A stretch of 64,000 bases of DNA from Phoma sp. XZ068. Its lineage: Eukaryota > Ascomycota > Dothideomycetes > Pleosporales > Didymellaceae. The notes beneath the pieces were generated by a model. It worked only from the letters and a program-made list of their open reading frames with translations, had not been told where the DNA came from and made no database searches. The position numbers and the translations under genes are program-made. The stretch covers positions 310,001 to 374,000 of the forward strand of contig RBKR01000008.1 of assembly GCA_004835665.1 (NCBI GenBank), in the 5' to 3' direction. The stretch's first letter is position 1. Each line of letters opens with the position of its first letter. Shown in pieces: positions 1 to 9,886 of this stretch.

Positions 1-16
1 GTCGTGCACTTAAAGC

Positions 17-676
17 TCAGTAGTCCAGGTCCACAGTATCGTCCTTCTGGACATCTGGTCCCTTAGCCTGGTGCCATGGGTCCCACTCATCACTCTCTTC
101 GTCGTCGGCATGGTCTTTCTTTCGAGCTTGCTCGCGTTTGAACCTCTCGTCTCTCTTCTTGGCCTTGTACTTGTCACGGTTCCTCTTATTCTTGGCCTTT
201 GTCCTTGGGCTGCTCGTCGTCCATTGCTGCATTTTCAGCTTGTCGACACGACCAGACGCGACCTTATCTGCTTCTAGGACTGTTGCGGGAGTGGCTTCGG
301 AAACCGGAGGTTCGAGATCGGCCGACTCTTCAGCAGCAGACTCTTCTGCTTCACCCTCCTCGGAACCATCGCCATTGTCCCGTTGTTGCCTTCGTTTGCG
401 AATGATAGCCTGGATTTCGGAGTGCCTGAACATCGCAATTTGTTCCTCGGTGAGTGCGCGCGGTGTGCCGTCTTCATAGTAGCCCAGACCAACTTCTTCC
501 TCTTCATAATACTCCTCAGCAGCTTCCTCCACCCCATGGAGGATATGCTCAGGTGCAGGCGCGTGTGGGAAGTGTTTGGCGTGGAAATCGCGTAGATCAT
601 CCTGAAATTCTTAGCGCGTTCTTGCAAAACATACATATGAACGTACCACGGTGACTGTAGGGAGTTGGAGCGCCAT
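17..676 (-). CDS. DUF3807-family protein, two exons
   Basis: Exons read as complement(17..601, 647..676), giving 204 residues. The first exon encodes only ten residues (MALQLPTVTV). The 45-nt intron starts GTACGT, has a CGCTAAG branch-like site and ends TTTCAG, phase 0. After it the protein runs DDLRDFHAKHFPHAP, then a YYEEEE acidic stretch and GLGYYEDGTPRALTEEQIA. These match my memory of the fungal DUF3807 family, which has no known function. The C-terminal third is highly charged (Lys/Arg-rich, then Asp/Glu), as in nuclear or nucleolar proteins. The start lies 213 nt from the divergent FAS1 start, so the two share a promoter region. The family name is recalled, not searched. Confidence 0.75.
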
Positions 677-889
677 ACTGAAGGTTTGTAAGGGAGACTC
701 AGTCGGCAAAGCCCTCTGCGGGGCAGATGTCACCCTTCTGTGAACATGGTGTGAAAGGCAGAAACTGCAGTTCCAAAGAAGGTCATCACTCGCGCGCTCA
801 CGTGCGCTTGGCATTCCCGCGGCGATGACGTCTACCCCTCCGCGCGATATGTCCAGCAACACCTCCCAAGTGAAGGCCAGCCGATAACC
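677..889. promoter_or_regulatory. Shared divergent promoter, DUF3807 gene and FAS1 gene
   Basis: 213 nt separate the two divergent start codons. No TATA box stands out. The segment must hold both 5' untranslated regions and both promoters. Confidence 0.5.
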
Positions 890-2029
890 ATGAGACTTTT
901 CGCATATCCTCTTGCAAGCGTCTGCCTGTTCCTCGCATGCGCCGCCGAATCGCGACCCTTTGATACCATCCTAAAGTCGTTCAACGACCAATCACCCCTC
1001 CGAGACTATACTATGGCCTCTACGAACGATGCATCCACCGGAATCATCATATCTGATGTGATCGGAAAGGCGCAGAATATCGCTATCTTCAGCGGCCTAA
1101 CGCGCGACATTGATGCAGTCTCCGGGAGACTCGAGGATGCAGCGCAGAATGCTACAGTGCTTGCGCCAGACAACACTGTCATGAAGAACTTGAAGAGGAA
1201 GCCTTGGGAAGATCCAGAAGACTATAATGAGTTTGGTGCCCAGGCGTATGAAGGAACCAGCGGGTCAGATCGCGCGCACAGCAATCTCGAGCGGTTCGTG
1301 AAGAGACACATCATTCCAGAGAGTCCGTGGGAAGAAGGAAAGAAAATCAAGACACTCGCTGGGAACGAGGTCTGGTGGGAATCCAAGGATGGCCGAAAGA
1401 CGGTAAGTGTTGTGCATTACGGTGGTGGAGCCTCTTTTCGTCTCCACTCACAAGACTTTCCCCATGACACCGACATTATATTTTTTCTTTGGCTCAATAC
1501 TTCCATCAAATCACATCTGGATACGGTGAGGTGGCCGAGTTGGGTAAGTTCAACATATCACCGCTTCACACCTTCGATTCCTAACAACTTCACAGTTATG
1601 GCGCCAGGTTAAGGTCCTTCTCCTTAGCATTGCTTAGCAATAAGCTTCCTGGTCACGAAAGTGGCGCGGGTTCGAGTCCCGTCCTCATCAGCATTCGTTC
1701 GACTGTAGTCGAGCACTCCAGGATATCTTTTTTTGTCGTTGGTGGGTGGTGTGGGGGTGAATGTCCGGGTTGCGCTACTTAGCGACACCCGCCTCAGCCC
1801 TGCCACCTCGACTCTCTTTTTGGACCAACCATCGAAACCTGAACTTGCATCTTGCATCTACTTGTTCTACTCTGATTTGGGTTTTAGAGCCGACTCGCGC
1901 CATATTATTATTAATGCAGCATATGCTGACGATGTTCCACAGATCCAGCCCGGCAACATCGAAGTTACGAGCATTGCTGAGAAGGTCGCCAATGGCGAGA
2001 TTTGGGTTCTTGGAGGCACCTTCTCGTAA
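890..2029 (+). CDS. Secreted FAS1 (fasciclin) domain protein hosting a tRNA in its intron
   Basis: Exons 890..1402 and 1943..2029 give 199 residues. Residues 1-20 are a clear signal peptide (MRLFAYPLASVCLFLACA). The FAS1 features follow: IAIFSGLTRDIDAV, the box NATVLAPDNTVMKNL, and after the splice IQPGNIEV with NGEIWVLGG, the usual C-terminal strand of fungal FAS1 proteins. The intron is phase 0, 540 nt, from GTAAGTGTTG to GTTCCACAG with a TGCTGAC branch site. It is about ten times longer than neighbouring introns because it contains a tRNA-Leu gene on the same strand. FAS1 proteins act in cell-surface adhesion or, in fungi, at the vacuole; the exact role here is unknown. Confidence 0.82.
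1532..1679 (+). promoter_or_regulatory. Pol III internal promoter: A box 1532-1543, B box 1669-1679
   Basis: The A box reads TGGCCGAGTTGG and ends exactly where the D-loop insert begins. The B box reads GGTTCGAGTCC. The two inserts stretch the A-B spacing by 84 nt compared with an intronless tRNA-Leu. Confidence 0.75.
1544..1595 (+). other. Spliceosomal-type (GT-AG) 52-nt insert in the tRNA D loop
   Basis: The insert begins GTAAGTTC, contains TTCCTAAC about 10 nt before its end, and finishes CTTCACAG. Exact removal leaves a standard Leu D loop, AGTTGGTTA, between the paired D-stem halves. Its length and signals equal those of protein-gene introns in this window (47-60 nt). Fungal tRNA introns are otherwise confined to the anticodon loop and have no GT-AG rule. 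The insert lies directly after the A box, so it would not destroy that promoter element. Splicing is inferred from the sequence only. Confidence 0.7.
1728..1734 (+). terminator. Pol III T-tract terminator
   Basis: A run of seven T residues lies 38 nt after the tRNA 3' end. It is inside the FAS1 intron on the coding strand. It supports the locus being, or having been, a real Pol III gene. Confidence 0.65.
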
Positions 2030-2416
2030 CTTGGTTGCAATATCCTGTCATCCGCGATGTTCAGCTCGGTGTTCGGACCTTCGTTATAGCGGCTTCACGA
2101 TGACGATGGGGCGTACCTATTCTGTTTGTGCCAGTCGGAAGCGTAGAAGTAGTGTAGATCACTGTAGCCGATATAGACTATGCTTGAATACGACCAACAT
2201 CATTCGAGACTTCAAATCTGACACATCCAGCCTTGCATGACATAACCTGTAAATTGGTCAGCTGTGGGGCGGCAGCTTTCCGAACGCAAGCTATCCCATC
2301 TAGGTATTGAGCTCTGCGACCCCACTTCATACATACATAAACAAGGGCATGGCAATGCAGTCTCAGTTACACAGCTCAACTCCCTATTTAGCCGATCAAG
2401 CATCCAAGCAACCACC
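2030..2416. other. Intergenic, FAS1 to metallo-beta-lactamase gene
   Basis: 387 nt. It should hold the FAS1 3' end and the next promoter. I see no gene in it. Confidence 0.5.
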
Positions 2417-3515
2417 ATGAAGTTCGAATCCGGCGATCTAGCGATTTGCGAAGTATGCGGCACGCAATACGACGTTCCACTATCCTCACCACCAAAAAAG
2501 TGTCCAATCTGTCTTGTAAGTGACGTCAAAGCTACCACATCTCCAGTCAAACATCAGTTATTTTCGAACAGTGTATCTACCCCATCAACAACAATCAGCT
2601 AACACTCCCAGGACCCACGTCAATACGTCCCTGCCCACGGCCAAACCTGGACTTCCCTCAATGCCACTCAAGACACGCAGAAGAACGAGTTTCAAACAGA
2701 CGAACATGATTCCCGGATCCACTACATAAGCACCAAACCTTTAACCCCAGCAGAGCTCCCTCCAGGTCTGAGCGACAGCACAACGACCCGCAAGCAGCTC
2801 GGTATCGGTCAGCGCTGCATCCTCATCCAAACACCCCACGGCAACGTACTGTGGGACATGATCGCCTTCCTCAACCAAGACACCATCGACTTCATCAACT
2901 CCAAAGGCGGTCTCAAGGCGATAGTAATCTCGCACCCACATTTCTACACCACGCATCTCGAATGGGCTGCACAGTTTGATTGCCCAGTCTACCTCGCTTC
3001 CGATGACGCCAAGTGGCAAATGAGAAAGGACACCAAGGGCGTTCGGCAGCCGTTCAAAGGGACAAAGGAGGTATTGCCTGGCGTAACGGCGGTGCAATGT
3101 GGCGGCCATTTCGACGGGAGCTCTGTTCTGAACTGGGAGAAGAAGTTGTTTATTGCTGATACGATGATGAGTGTTCCTGTACGTCTACATCTCACATTTT
3201 CTTCTTCCACTGGCTTCCCCGTTGCTGATGATTATGCAGGCTGGCTTCTATAATGCAGGCCAAGCGGATAGAGATCCGAACACCACTGCGTTTTCATTCA
3301 TGTGGTCGTACCCCAATATGATCCCGCTTCCGCCGGCGAAGATCCATGGGATATGGAATGCATTGAAGCCAGTTGATTTCGACTCGACGTATGGCGGGTT
3401 CCCGGGTCAGAACGTCACGAGGAAGGATCTCAAGAAGCAGGTGTTGGAAAGCATGAAGATATTCCTCAAGGTCGGAGGACACGAGAACGCAAGTATTTTT
3501 GACGAAACATACTGA
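2417..3515 (+). CDS. Metallo-beta-lactamase-fold protein
   Basis: Exons 2417..2515, 2612..3178 and 3240..3515 give 313 residues. Both introns (96 and 61 nt) are phase 0 with GTAAGT/GTACGT donors. The N-terminus carries two CxxC pairs (CEVCGTQY and CPICL), a small zinc ribbon-like knuckle. The centre has the metal-binding segment SHPHFYTTHLEW, a HxH...H variant of the usual HxHxDH, followed by GGHFDGSSVLNW and later FIADTMM. This layout is that of an uncharacterised fungal beta-lactamase-like hydrolase family; its substrate is unknown. It converges on dapB with 137 nt between stops. Confidence 0.8.
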
Positions 3516-3652
3516 TCCCGGCAGCATCGGAAGCGGGGTTTGTGCGGAGGTGTAATGTAAATGTATGCAAGAACTCGCTGTGTAAATTTGAAATGCTTCT
3601 AAAAAAAATTGTATGGCTACGCATATCTAAACGCCGGTCGCTATTGAGTCCG

Positions 3653-6440
3653 TTATCGTCTCTTCTCTTTGCCCTCAATCTGCGCCTTCGGCTTCACGCT
3701 TTGAAGTCGCAGCCACTCGCCATTGAACGCATTCGTCAGCCACCACGTCAACTTGTCATACACGATCCTATTTGCGTTGTGGAAATAGATGCTGTGATCA
3801 CTGTCCGGGAATACGTGGACATCGTAATTCTCGACGCCGGCAAGATCCAACTTATCCAGCAGCGTGAGCGTGTTCTGCATGTGCACGTTGTCGTCTGCGA
3901 TGCCATGCATGACCAGGAAGCGGACGTTCTTAGATAACGAGTTTACGTCGGAGATAGATGTGTTGTCGTAGCCAGCGGCGTTGTGTTGCGGGGTATGCAT
4001 GTAGCGCTCTGTATAGATGGAATCTGCCCCTTTGTCAGTACGGAAACGTAAGAAGCGCTAAACGAAAAGGAAGCGTACCGTAGAACCGCCAGTCTGTGAC
4101 CGGTGCAACAGCCATACCGTACTTGAACGTCTCACCCGCATCCGTCTCAAGCGTCTTTAGCGTCTGGAAGCCGCCGTACGACCAACCCCAGATAGCCATG
4201 CGGTCTTCATCGACGTACTTCTTCTTCGCCCAGATCTTTCCCGCTGCAATCTGATCGAGCGCTTCGTAGCGTCCGATATTGCCGCGAGTGATGCAGCGTA
4301 GCTTACGTCCGAGGAAGCCAGTGCCCCGTCCGTCGACGGTGACAACTATGTACCCTAGGGATGATGCAACGAAGGATTGGAAGTCGACAGTAAACCTGCG
4401 GTCCACCTGCTGGCTTCCGGGACCAGAGTACTGGAAGAACAGCACGGGGTACTTCTTCTTCTCGCTGAAATGCGGAGGTCGGCGCTCGAGCACGTTGAGT
4501 TTAAATCCATCGACTTCGATAGTCTGATAGTTGAGAATGGGTAGCTCGTGGGCTGCAGCAAAGCGCTCTAGGCTTTTGTTCTCCTCGAGTACCTTCTCGA
4601 ATTTCTCAGAGTTCGAGGGCGTGGATATGATCTTCTGCCACGGGATGCCGGGTCCCTTGTAGGTGATGAGAGCGAACGAGCCGCCAGAGGAGAAGGAAGC
4701 GGTGTGGTAGCCTACCCCACTGTCTTCGATGACTTCCTGCTTACCAGTGCCATCGAGTTTAACGGCGTACGCATGGCGCTCGGTAGAGCTGTGCTCGGTA
4801 GAAATGTAGTAGACGAGGTTGTTCTTGAGGTCTATGCGCGAGGGCGCGTCGACAACTTCCCATTCACCCTGCGTGAGCAAGATAGGCTTATCGCTGTCTA
4901 GAGGTGTGAAGTAGCCAATGTGATCGTATCCTTCGTGGATGATGGTGTCGACGTAGCCATCGTGTGGGCGGCCGTTTGACGGGTCAGCGGGGACGAAAGT
5001 CGTAGTGTGGGAGACCTCCATCCAGCCACCATCCAGCTCTGCGACGTTCTCTGTCCTGACTGTCTTGCCGGTGCGCTTTTGCACGTCCATGAGGACAAGT
5101 TTCAGCGTGTCACTTTCGCGATTGGTCTCTCGGACTAGGACTTGCTTGGTCGAGCCTGCCCATACGATCTCAGTGATGAGGCGGTTGTCGTCGGCAAAGT
5201 CGTCCTCGATCTTGATGTTGAACACCTCGCGCTTCTCGACATCGTAGAACTGAAGTGATACAATGGGGTTGGGCGCGCCAGCCTTAGGGTATTTGATGTC
5301 ACGGACCTCTGGGTAGCTCTCCTCGCCAGGCTTTGCTTTCTCTCCGCTCGGACGAGAGAGGAAGTACTGCACCGGGTACGTGGGGACCATCGACTCGTCT
5401 GTGCGAAGGAAAGCAACGTATTTGCCATCTTCGGACCACCAAGTCGCGCTATCCCCTGAGAAGACCTCTTCCTCGTAGACCCAGTCTGGTACGCCGTAGA
5501 AGAGCTCAGCACCGCCATCTTGTGTGATCTGGGTGACTTTCTGCGAGTCGAGCTTACGAATGAACATGTTGTTGTTGCGTGTGAAGACAACAGCGTCCGA
5601 TTGCGGTGACCAAGATGCAATCTGAATTCTAGCGTTGGGGTTTTCGGGATCGACAGGCTCACCAGTTTGAGTTGCGACGTCGAATATCCAGTATAGGCCG
5701 GTAGAAGAATGTCTGTAGTTCTTCTGGTACTCAGATTGCACCAGCACCTTCTTGAAGTCCTTACTCGGCACCACGGCGCTGGGGTAGACGTATGACTCGC
5801 CAACCCTGAAGCTGTTGTCTTTGATCAAGGTGGTGTGTCCTTTGCTTCCTTTCTTGTCCTTGTTCCTGATATCCTCGACGACGAGATAGTCCTTGCCCGT
5901 AACGGCTTTCTCCAGCAGCAGTCCGTCCTCACCGTTTGGTCCTGAAATCCACGACACACTCTGAGTGTTCGGGTACCACTGACCGCTCATGACTTGGTCT
6001 AGAGTAACTTTCTTTCCTGACCCCTTGGTAGAGCTCGCCAGGGGATCGTGCGGCCGAGTCGAAGCGTGCTTATAGTTCCCACTGTATAGGAATGACACCA
6101 ACGCCAGACCCCAACCAATAGCACAGATTGTCCCTATGATCCATAGCATACGTCGAGCCTTTTTATCCACAGGCTGGAGAGGCTCGAACCGCCCATCTTC
6201 AATGTCGAGTTGTTCGCGCGCACGTCCTGGCACATAGTCGTCCTCGTCTCGGTACTTCTCGTTGAGCTTGGAATGCGACGAGCCGTTCGGTGGGCCGTCG
6301 TTGATGTGTTCGAGGATTAGCGACATAGTCGATACTGAGGAACCCGAAGCTTCTGAGCCGTCTGCAGAAGCGCGCTCTTTCGTCTCGTGCCCTCCCAGTA
6401 GCTCCGCCTCCTCCTCGATTGTTGCGCGTTCGCGCGGCAT
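3653..6440 (-). CDS. dapB: Type II membrane dipeptidyl aminopeptidase (S9B, DapB/Ste13 type)
   Basis: Exons complement(3653..4023, 4079..6440), phase 1 intron of 55 nt (GTACGC to GGGGCAG), give 910 residues. An acidic cytosolic tail (1-96) precedes one membrane helix at about 98-119 (LWIIGTICAIGWGLALVSF), then the lumenal beta-propeller. The catalytic triad is visible: Ser754 in GWSYGG, Asp near 831 in HGIADDN, His near 866 in SDHSIY. Length and layout match vacuolar DPAP B of aspergilli and yeast, which removes X-Pro or X-Ala dipeptides. The small last exon carries both Asp and His, so the splice is essential for activity. Confidence 0.92.
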
Positions 6441-7073
6441 TGTTGCGATGGTGTGTGGATTGTATTCTCGCGATTATATCATATTCATATATGGATTAAA
6501 AGACAGCGGTGTTCGGTTCCGGAGGTCAGGGTTACCCACGGGGGATGTGCGGCTGAAGATGAGTTCGGCGCTCTGGGGTGCTCACGTTGCGGAGACACGG
6601 AGGTGCCTGGAGTCGCCGAAACGCTACCAAGCCGGCGGTTGACACATGATTGAAGCTCACAACACATATTGCCAGACAAAGAATGCAATTAACCCTTTCT
6701 ATTCAAGCCCATATTCGGGTCTATACTCGAACGTCTGGTAATTGTAAGGGAACACCCTGGGTGTTCGCGCACTCCACTTGCAGTCTGGAATCCGCCTCAA
6801 TAAATGCGCTCACTGGTATGCATACTGAATACGAGATGTTGCTGAAGTTACTCAAACTTCAATTTCGCAAATTGTGAAAAAGAGTCCAAAAAACGGTGCA
6901 AGAACGGCTCTTCGACTGTTGAATCCGATGTCAATCATTCAGCCCTCGAGCGCGACACTGGAGTCAAGCTCTGCACTGTTAGTAGATAATTTTTTTGCTG
7001 AAGGATATGCCACAATCTGCTGCACTTTTGCGTCTTGGCCGCACTTGCCCAGCAAAATGTTACTGTTGCAAGG
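6441..7073. other. Intergenic between dapB and RPB7 genes
   Basis: 633 nt containing the dapB promoter and the RPB7 3' region. Nothing gene-like is seen. A palindromic GGGTGTTCG-type stretch near 6750 is not enough to call a site. Confidence 0.5.
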
Positions 7074-7749
7074 CTACTGCGACAGAGGGCCAAGATAATC
7101 CTACAGGGTGTTAGGAAACTGAAACTGCACGGGCTACAGAACAGCGGATTGCCTACCTCTTTCATCGTCCCTACAGCGTACATCTTGTCGACCTCGGAAC
7201 GGATGCCCTTGATCTTAATGCGGATGTTCGTGCCTTTCTCAATGACCTGGTCTGCACCATCCGTCCACTGGGGCGGTGCTGCGTTGCCCTCAAACTTGAT
7301 ATCAGACGGAATCATCTGCAGCTAGTCAGCATCTATGCTGGTAACATTGCTCAAGAGTGCCATACGTTACGTCCTACGAACGCTTGCAAGGAGCCGCAGT
7401 CCACGAAGAAGCCAGAAGGAAGGATTGAGGTTACAATACCATCCATCTAGTCACGGTCAGCCTCTGCACTGATTTGCTCGTCCATACTATTCCAACATAC
7501 CACCTCACCCTTGTACGGCCGCCACACGATAGCCTTGTAGTGCACAGTGTACTCGGCAGAGCCTGACCCAGGCATCACTTGGCCATCTGAGATGTCGAAC
7601 GAGTCCAATATGCACACAATGGTGTATTTCCCCGTGCTTGAGCCCTCCTCCTTTTGCAGAAGCTCCTTGTGAATGTGCGAACGGATGAGCGGACCGAAGT
7701 ACGAGGGATGCAGCTGGATCGTTTTCTCGAGCTCTTTGAGGAAGAACAT
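7074..7749 (-). CDS. RPB7: RNA polymerase II subunit Rpb7
   Basis: Exons complement(7074..7100, 7157..7315, 7366..7446, 7501..7749) sum to 171 residues, the same length as yeast Rpb7 as I recall it. The N-terminal half (MFFLKELEKTIQLHPSYFGP) is the Rpb7 RNP-like domain. The second half is the S1/OB fold: GEVMDGIVTSILPSGFFVD, LQAFV, then GTNIRIKIKG. The last exon is only 27 nt (DYLGPLSQ). All introns have GT-AG ends. Rpb7 pairs with Rpb4 to form the stalk that binds nascent RNA. It is divergent from the Mpo1-like gene. Confidence 0.93.
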
Positions 7750-8342
7750 GGCGGCGCAGGCGGGGGTAGAAGCGCGCGGTGGTATATGAGACGGTGTTGT
7801 TGGCACAATGGAACGGTAGCAGGTGAAAGAAACGGACACGGGCGCCTTCGTATTATGCAACTCTACTATCTTGTTGCGTTCGCTGTAACGACTGTAGTGA
7901 GCGACCGGCGCGCAAGCCTCGGGTGAGAGGCGCGTACCGCCTGCAAAGCTATCTTGTTGGATCCACGCTCCAGGAGTGTATGCGCAAAGCTTCGACGGTG
8001 GTCGCGCCAGGTATCGAAGGCGATTACGAAGCGGGTAAGGTCGTACACGGCGAATGCGGGGTGTGGAGTAGGGCAATGGCCGTGAAAGTCGCGTCTGCGC
8101 CGTATGGCCCACCAATTGTTTTTCCGCGCCGGTCACGTCTCCAGCGCCTCAGCCGCCCCACCCGTCGCTGTCGTGCAACCAGTCACCCTGCGAACTGTCT
8201 TGCTTATCACTGTGCACTCGCGGTTGGAAGCGTGGGATTTCGTGAGCCCGTCAGCAGATCGTACCGGCCACCCATATCCACCAAGACATGGTGCTAGTTC
8301 CTCCGACACCTTGACACGCGAGAAAGTACCGCATCGGGCACC
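7750..8342. promoter_or_regulatory. Divergent promoter region, RPB7 and MPO1-like genes
   Basis: 593 nt between divergent start codons, GC-rich. No coding sequence recognised. Confidence 0.45.
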
Positions 8343-9076
8343 ATGTCTCTGAATCTGGAGAAGCAGTTGCGCTTCGTACGTCATACGGAAGGACCTCGAG
8401 ATGGACATGAAAGCTGACTGGAGCACAGTATGGCGCATACCACCACAATCCCGTGGGTTCAACCCCTTACCGCCGCCGTTCACATGTCAACTGACACCGC
8501 TTCTCGTTCAGGTCAATGTGGGGATACACGTTCTCTGTGTGCCTCCCATTCTATTAACGGCGATCTTGCTCGTAAGGCCTGGCAACTCACACGCGCGTCG
8601 CTCTACTTACGAAGTGTTAGCTCACAAACACACCCGCCGTTCCACTGCCCTCGTGGCTGTCCATACCTAACCTCCCCCTCAATGTCGGCACATGCGGCGC
8701 AGTGCTGTACTCGACTCTCTACGTCCTCATGGAACCGGTGGCAGGGGCTCTCCTTGCACCCATACTGATCGGTGCTACCGCCTATGGCAACCACCTCACG
8801 TCTACATACGGAGCCACGGCGAATTACTGGGCCGGTGGAATCAACGTTGCATGCTGGATTGCACAGTTCATCGGTCACGGGATATTCGAGGGTAGGGCCC
8901 CCGCGCTGCTCGATAACCTGGTGCAAGCGTTCTTCCTGGCGCCGTTCTTCGTGTGGTTCGAGATCCTGTTCTCCCTCGGCTACCGTCCCGAGCTGAAGAG
9001 TCGCATCGACAAGGCGGTCGAGGAGGATATCCAGAAGTTCAGGAAGAGCAAGGGACAAAACGGATCGGCGCATTAA
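8343..9076 (+). CDS. MPO1: Mpo1-like (DUF962) 2-hydroxy fatty acid dioxygenase
   Basis: Exons 8343..8375, 8429..8452, 8512..8571 and 8621..9076 give 190 residues. The second exon is a 24-nt microexon encoding YGAYHHNP. The spliced product reads LEKQLRFYGAYHHNPVNVG, the diagnostic start of DUF962. It then has membrane segments and the second conserved block with YGNHL, IGHGIFEGRAPALLDN and a C-terminal hydrophobic stretch. In yeast Mpo1 is an ER iron-dependent dioxygenase in the alpha-oxidation of 2-hydroxy fatty acids from phytosphingosine; the conserved His residues (HH, GNH, GHG) are the likely iron ligands. Function by family. The first three short exons are easily missed by gene finders. 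Confidence 0.88.
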
Positions 9077-9886
9077 ATGTGTCCAGAGATCACACCTTGA
9101 TTACGAGTACATATTCATCACAACAAGTGGGAGCCAGATTGTCAAAGAGAGATGCTAAAGCCGGAGGATGCTTACCGGGGACCAGGGCAGCTCGGGGTGA
9201 GAAGAATACAGAAGCACAGCATTGCGCAGGAGTACGGTGCACCGGCGTCCAGGTACATGCATACGGTGTGGATGTGCAGAGCTTTGCGCGAGCTTGTTGA
9301 GGATGTAGCATTTGCAGCGATCAATTTAGCGTTTATACATTTTGCAATTGTCAGCGCACGGGTCTGTGGGATTGCCGCAAGCATGAAACAAACGTCTCGT
9401 CAAGCAGGCAGCTGTGTAGCAACTGAATCACGTATGTGGATACAGGTCGATGTTCGTGTGTTGATGTGACAATTGAATACCTCCCCTGTTCGACAGCTGT
9501 CTGCTCCGAGGTGTACCGAGCCTGCAGCTGCTCGACATGGACGTGTTGTTTGTGAGCCTTGGAGTTGCGAGCTGAAGCTAATCTCTCAAAACAATCTACC
9601 AGATCAACTACCACGGCCATTCCCTGCTAACCTCGAAATCCGTGCTGTGCATGCACTCTGCTGTGGCTGTTGGAGAGCAAGTCCCCAGATCCCGTGTTTT
9701 TGTCGCAGTCGCTTTTGGGGCTAGCGCCATCCTGTCTAGCGCGGGTTGCGCTTTCCTCCCGGGGACCGCTCAAGTCTTTTCCTCAGAGCTCCATCTCCTA
9801 CTCCATCAACCTCTCCTCTCCTCCCTTCCTGCATCAATCTCAATTGGTTGCAGAGCAATCCCAATAGACTCTTGAGCACCGCAGTC
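9077..9886. other. Intergenic, ATP1 upstream region
   Basis: 810 nt without a supported gene. The last ~100 nt before ATP1 are CT-rich, common just upstream of highly expressed fungal genes. Confidence 0.5.

Larger units (their letters stand above)
1525..1690 (+). tRNA. tRNA-Leu(AAG) with two inserts, nested in the FAS1 intron
   Basis: Acceptor 1525-1531 (GGTGAGG) pairs with 1683-1689 (CCTCATC) with one G-U; the discriminator is A1690. D stem 1534-1537 pairs with 1599-1602. Anticodon stem CCAGG (1604-1608) pairs perfectly with CCTGG (1648-1652). The loop TT-AAG-G gives anticodon AAG at 1611-1613. A canonical 32-nt intron (1615-1646) sits one base 3' of the anticodon and contains CTT complementary to AAG. 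The long variable arm has a CAC-GAAA-GTG stem. The T arm is GCGGG-TTCGAGT-CCCGT. Without inserts the tRNA is 82 nt, normal for Leu. A second insert of 52 nt interrupts the D loop (separate entry). A box and B box are intact. Whether it is functional with that insert is not known. Confidence 0.88.
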
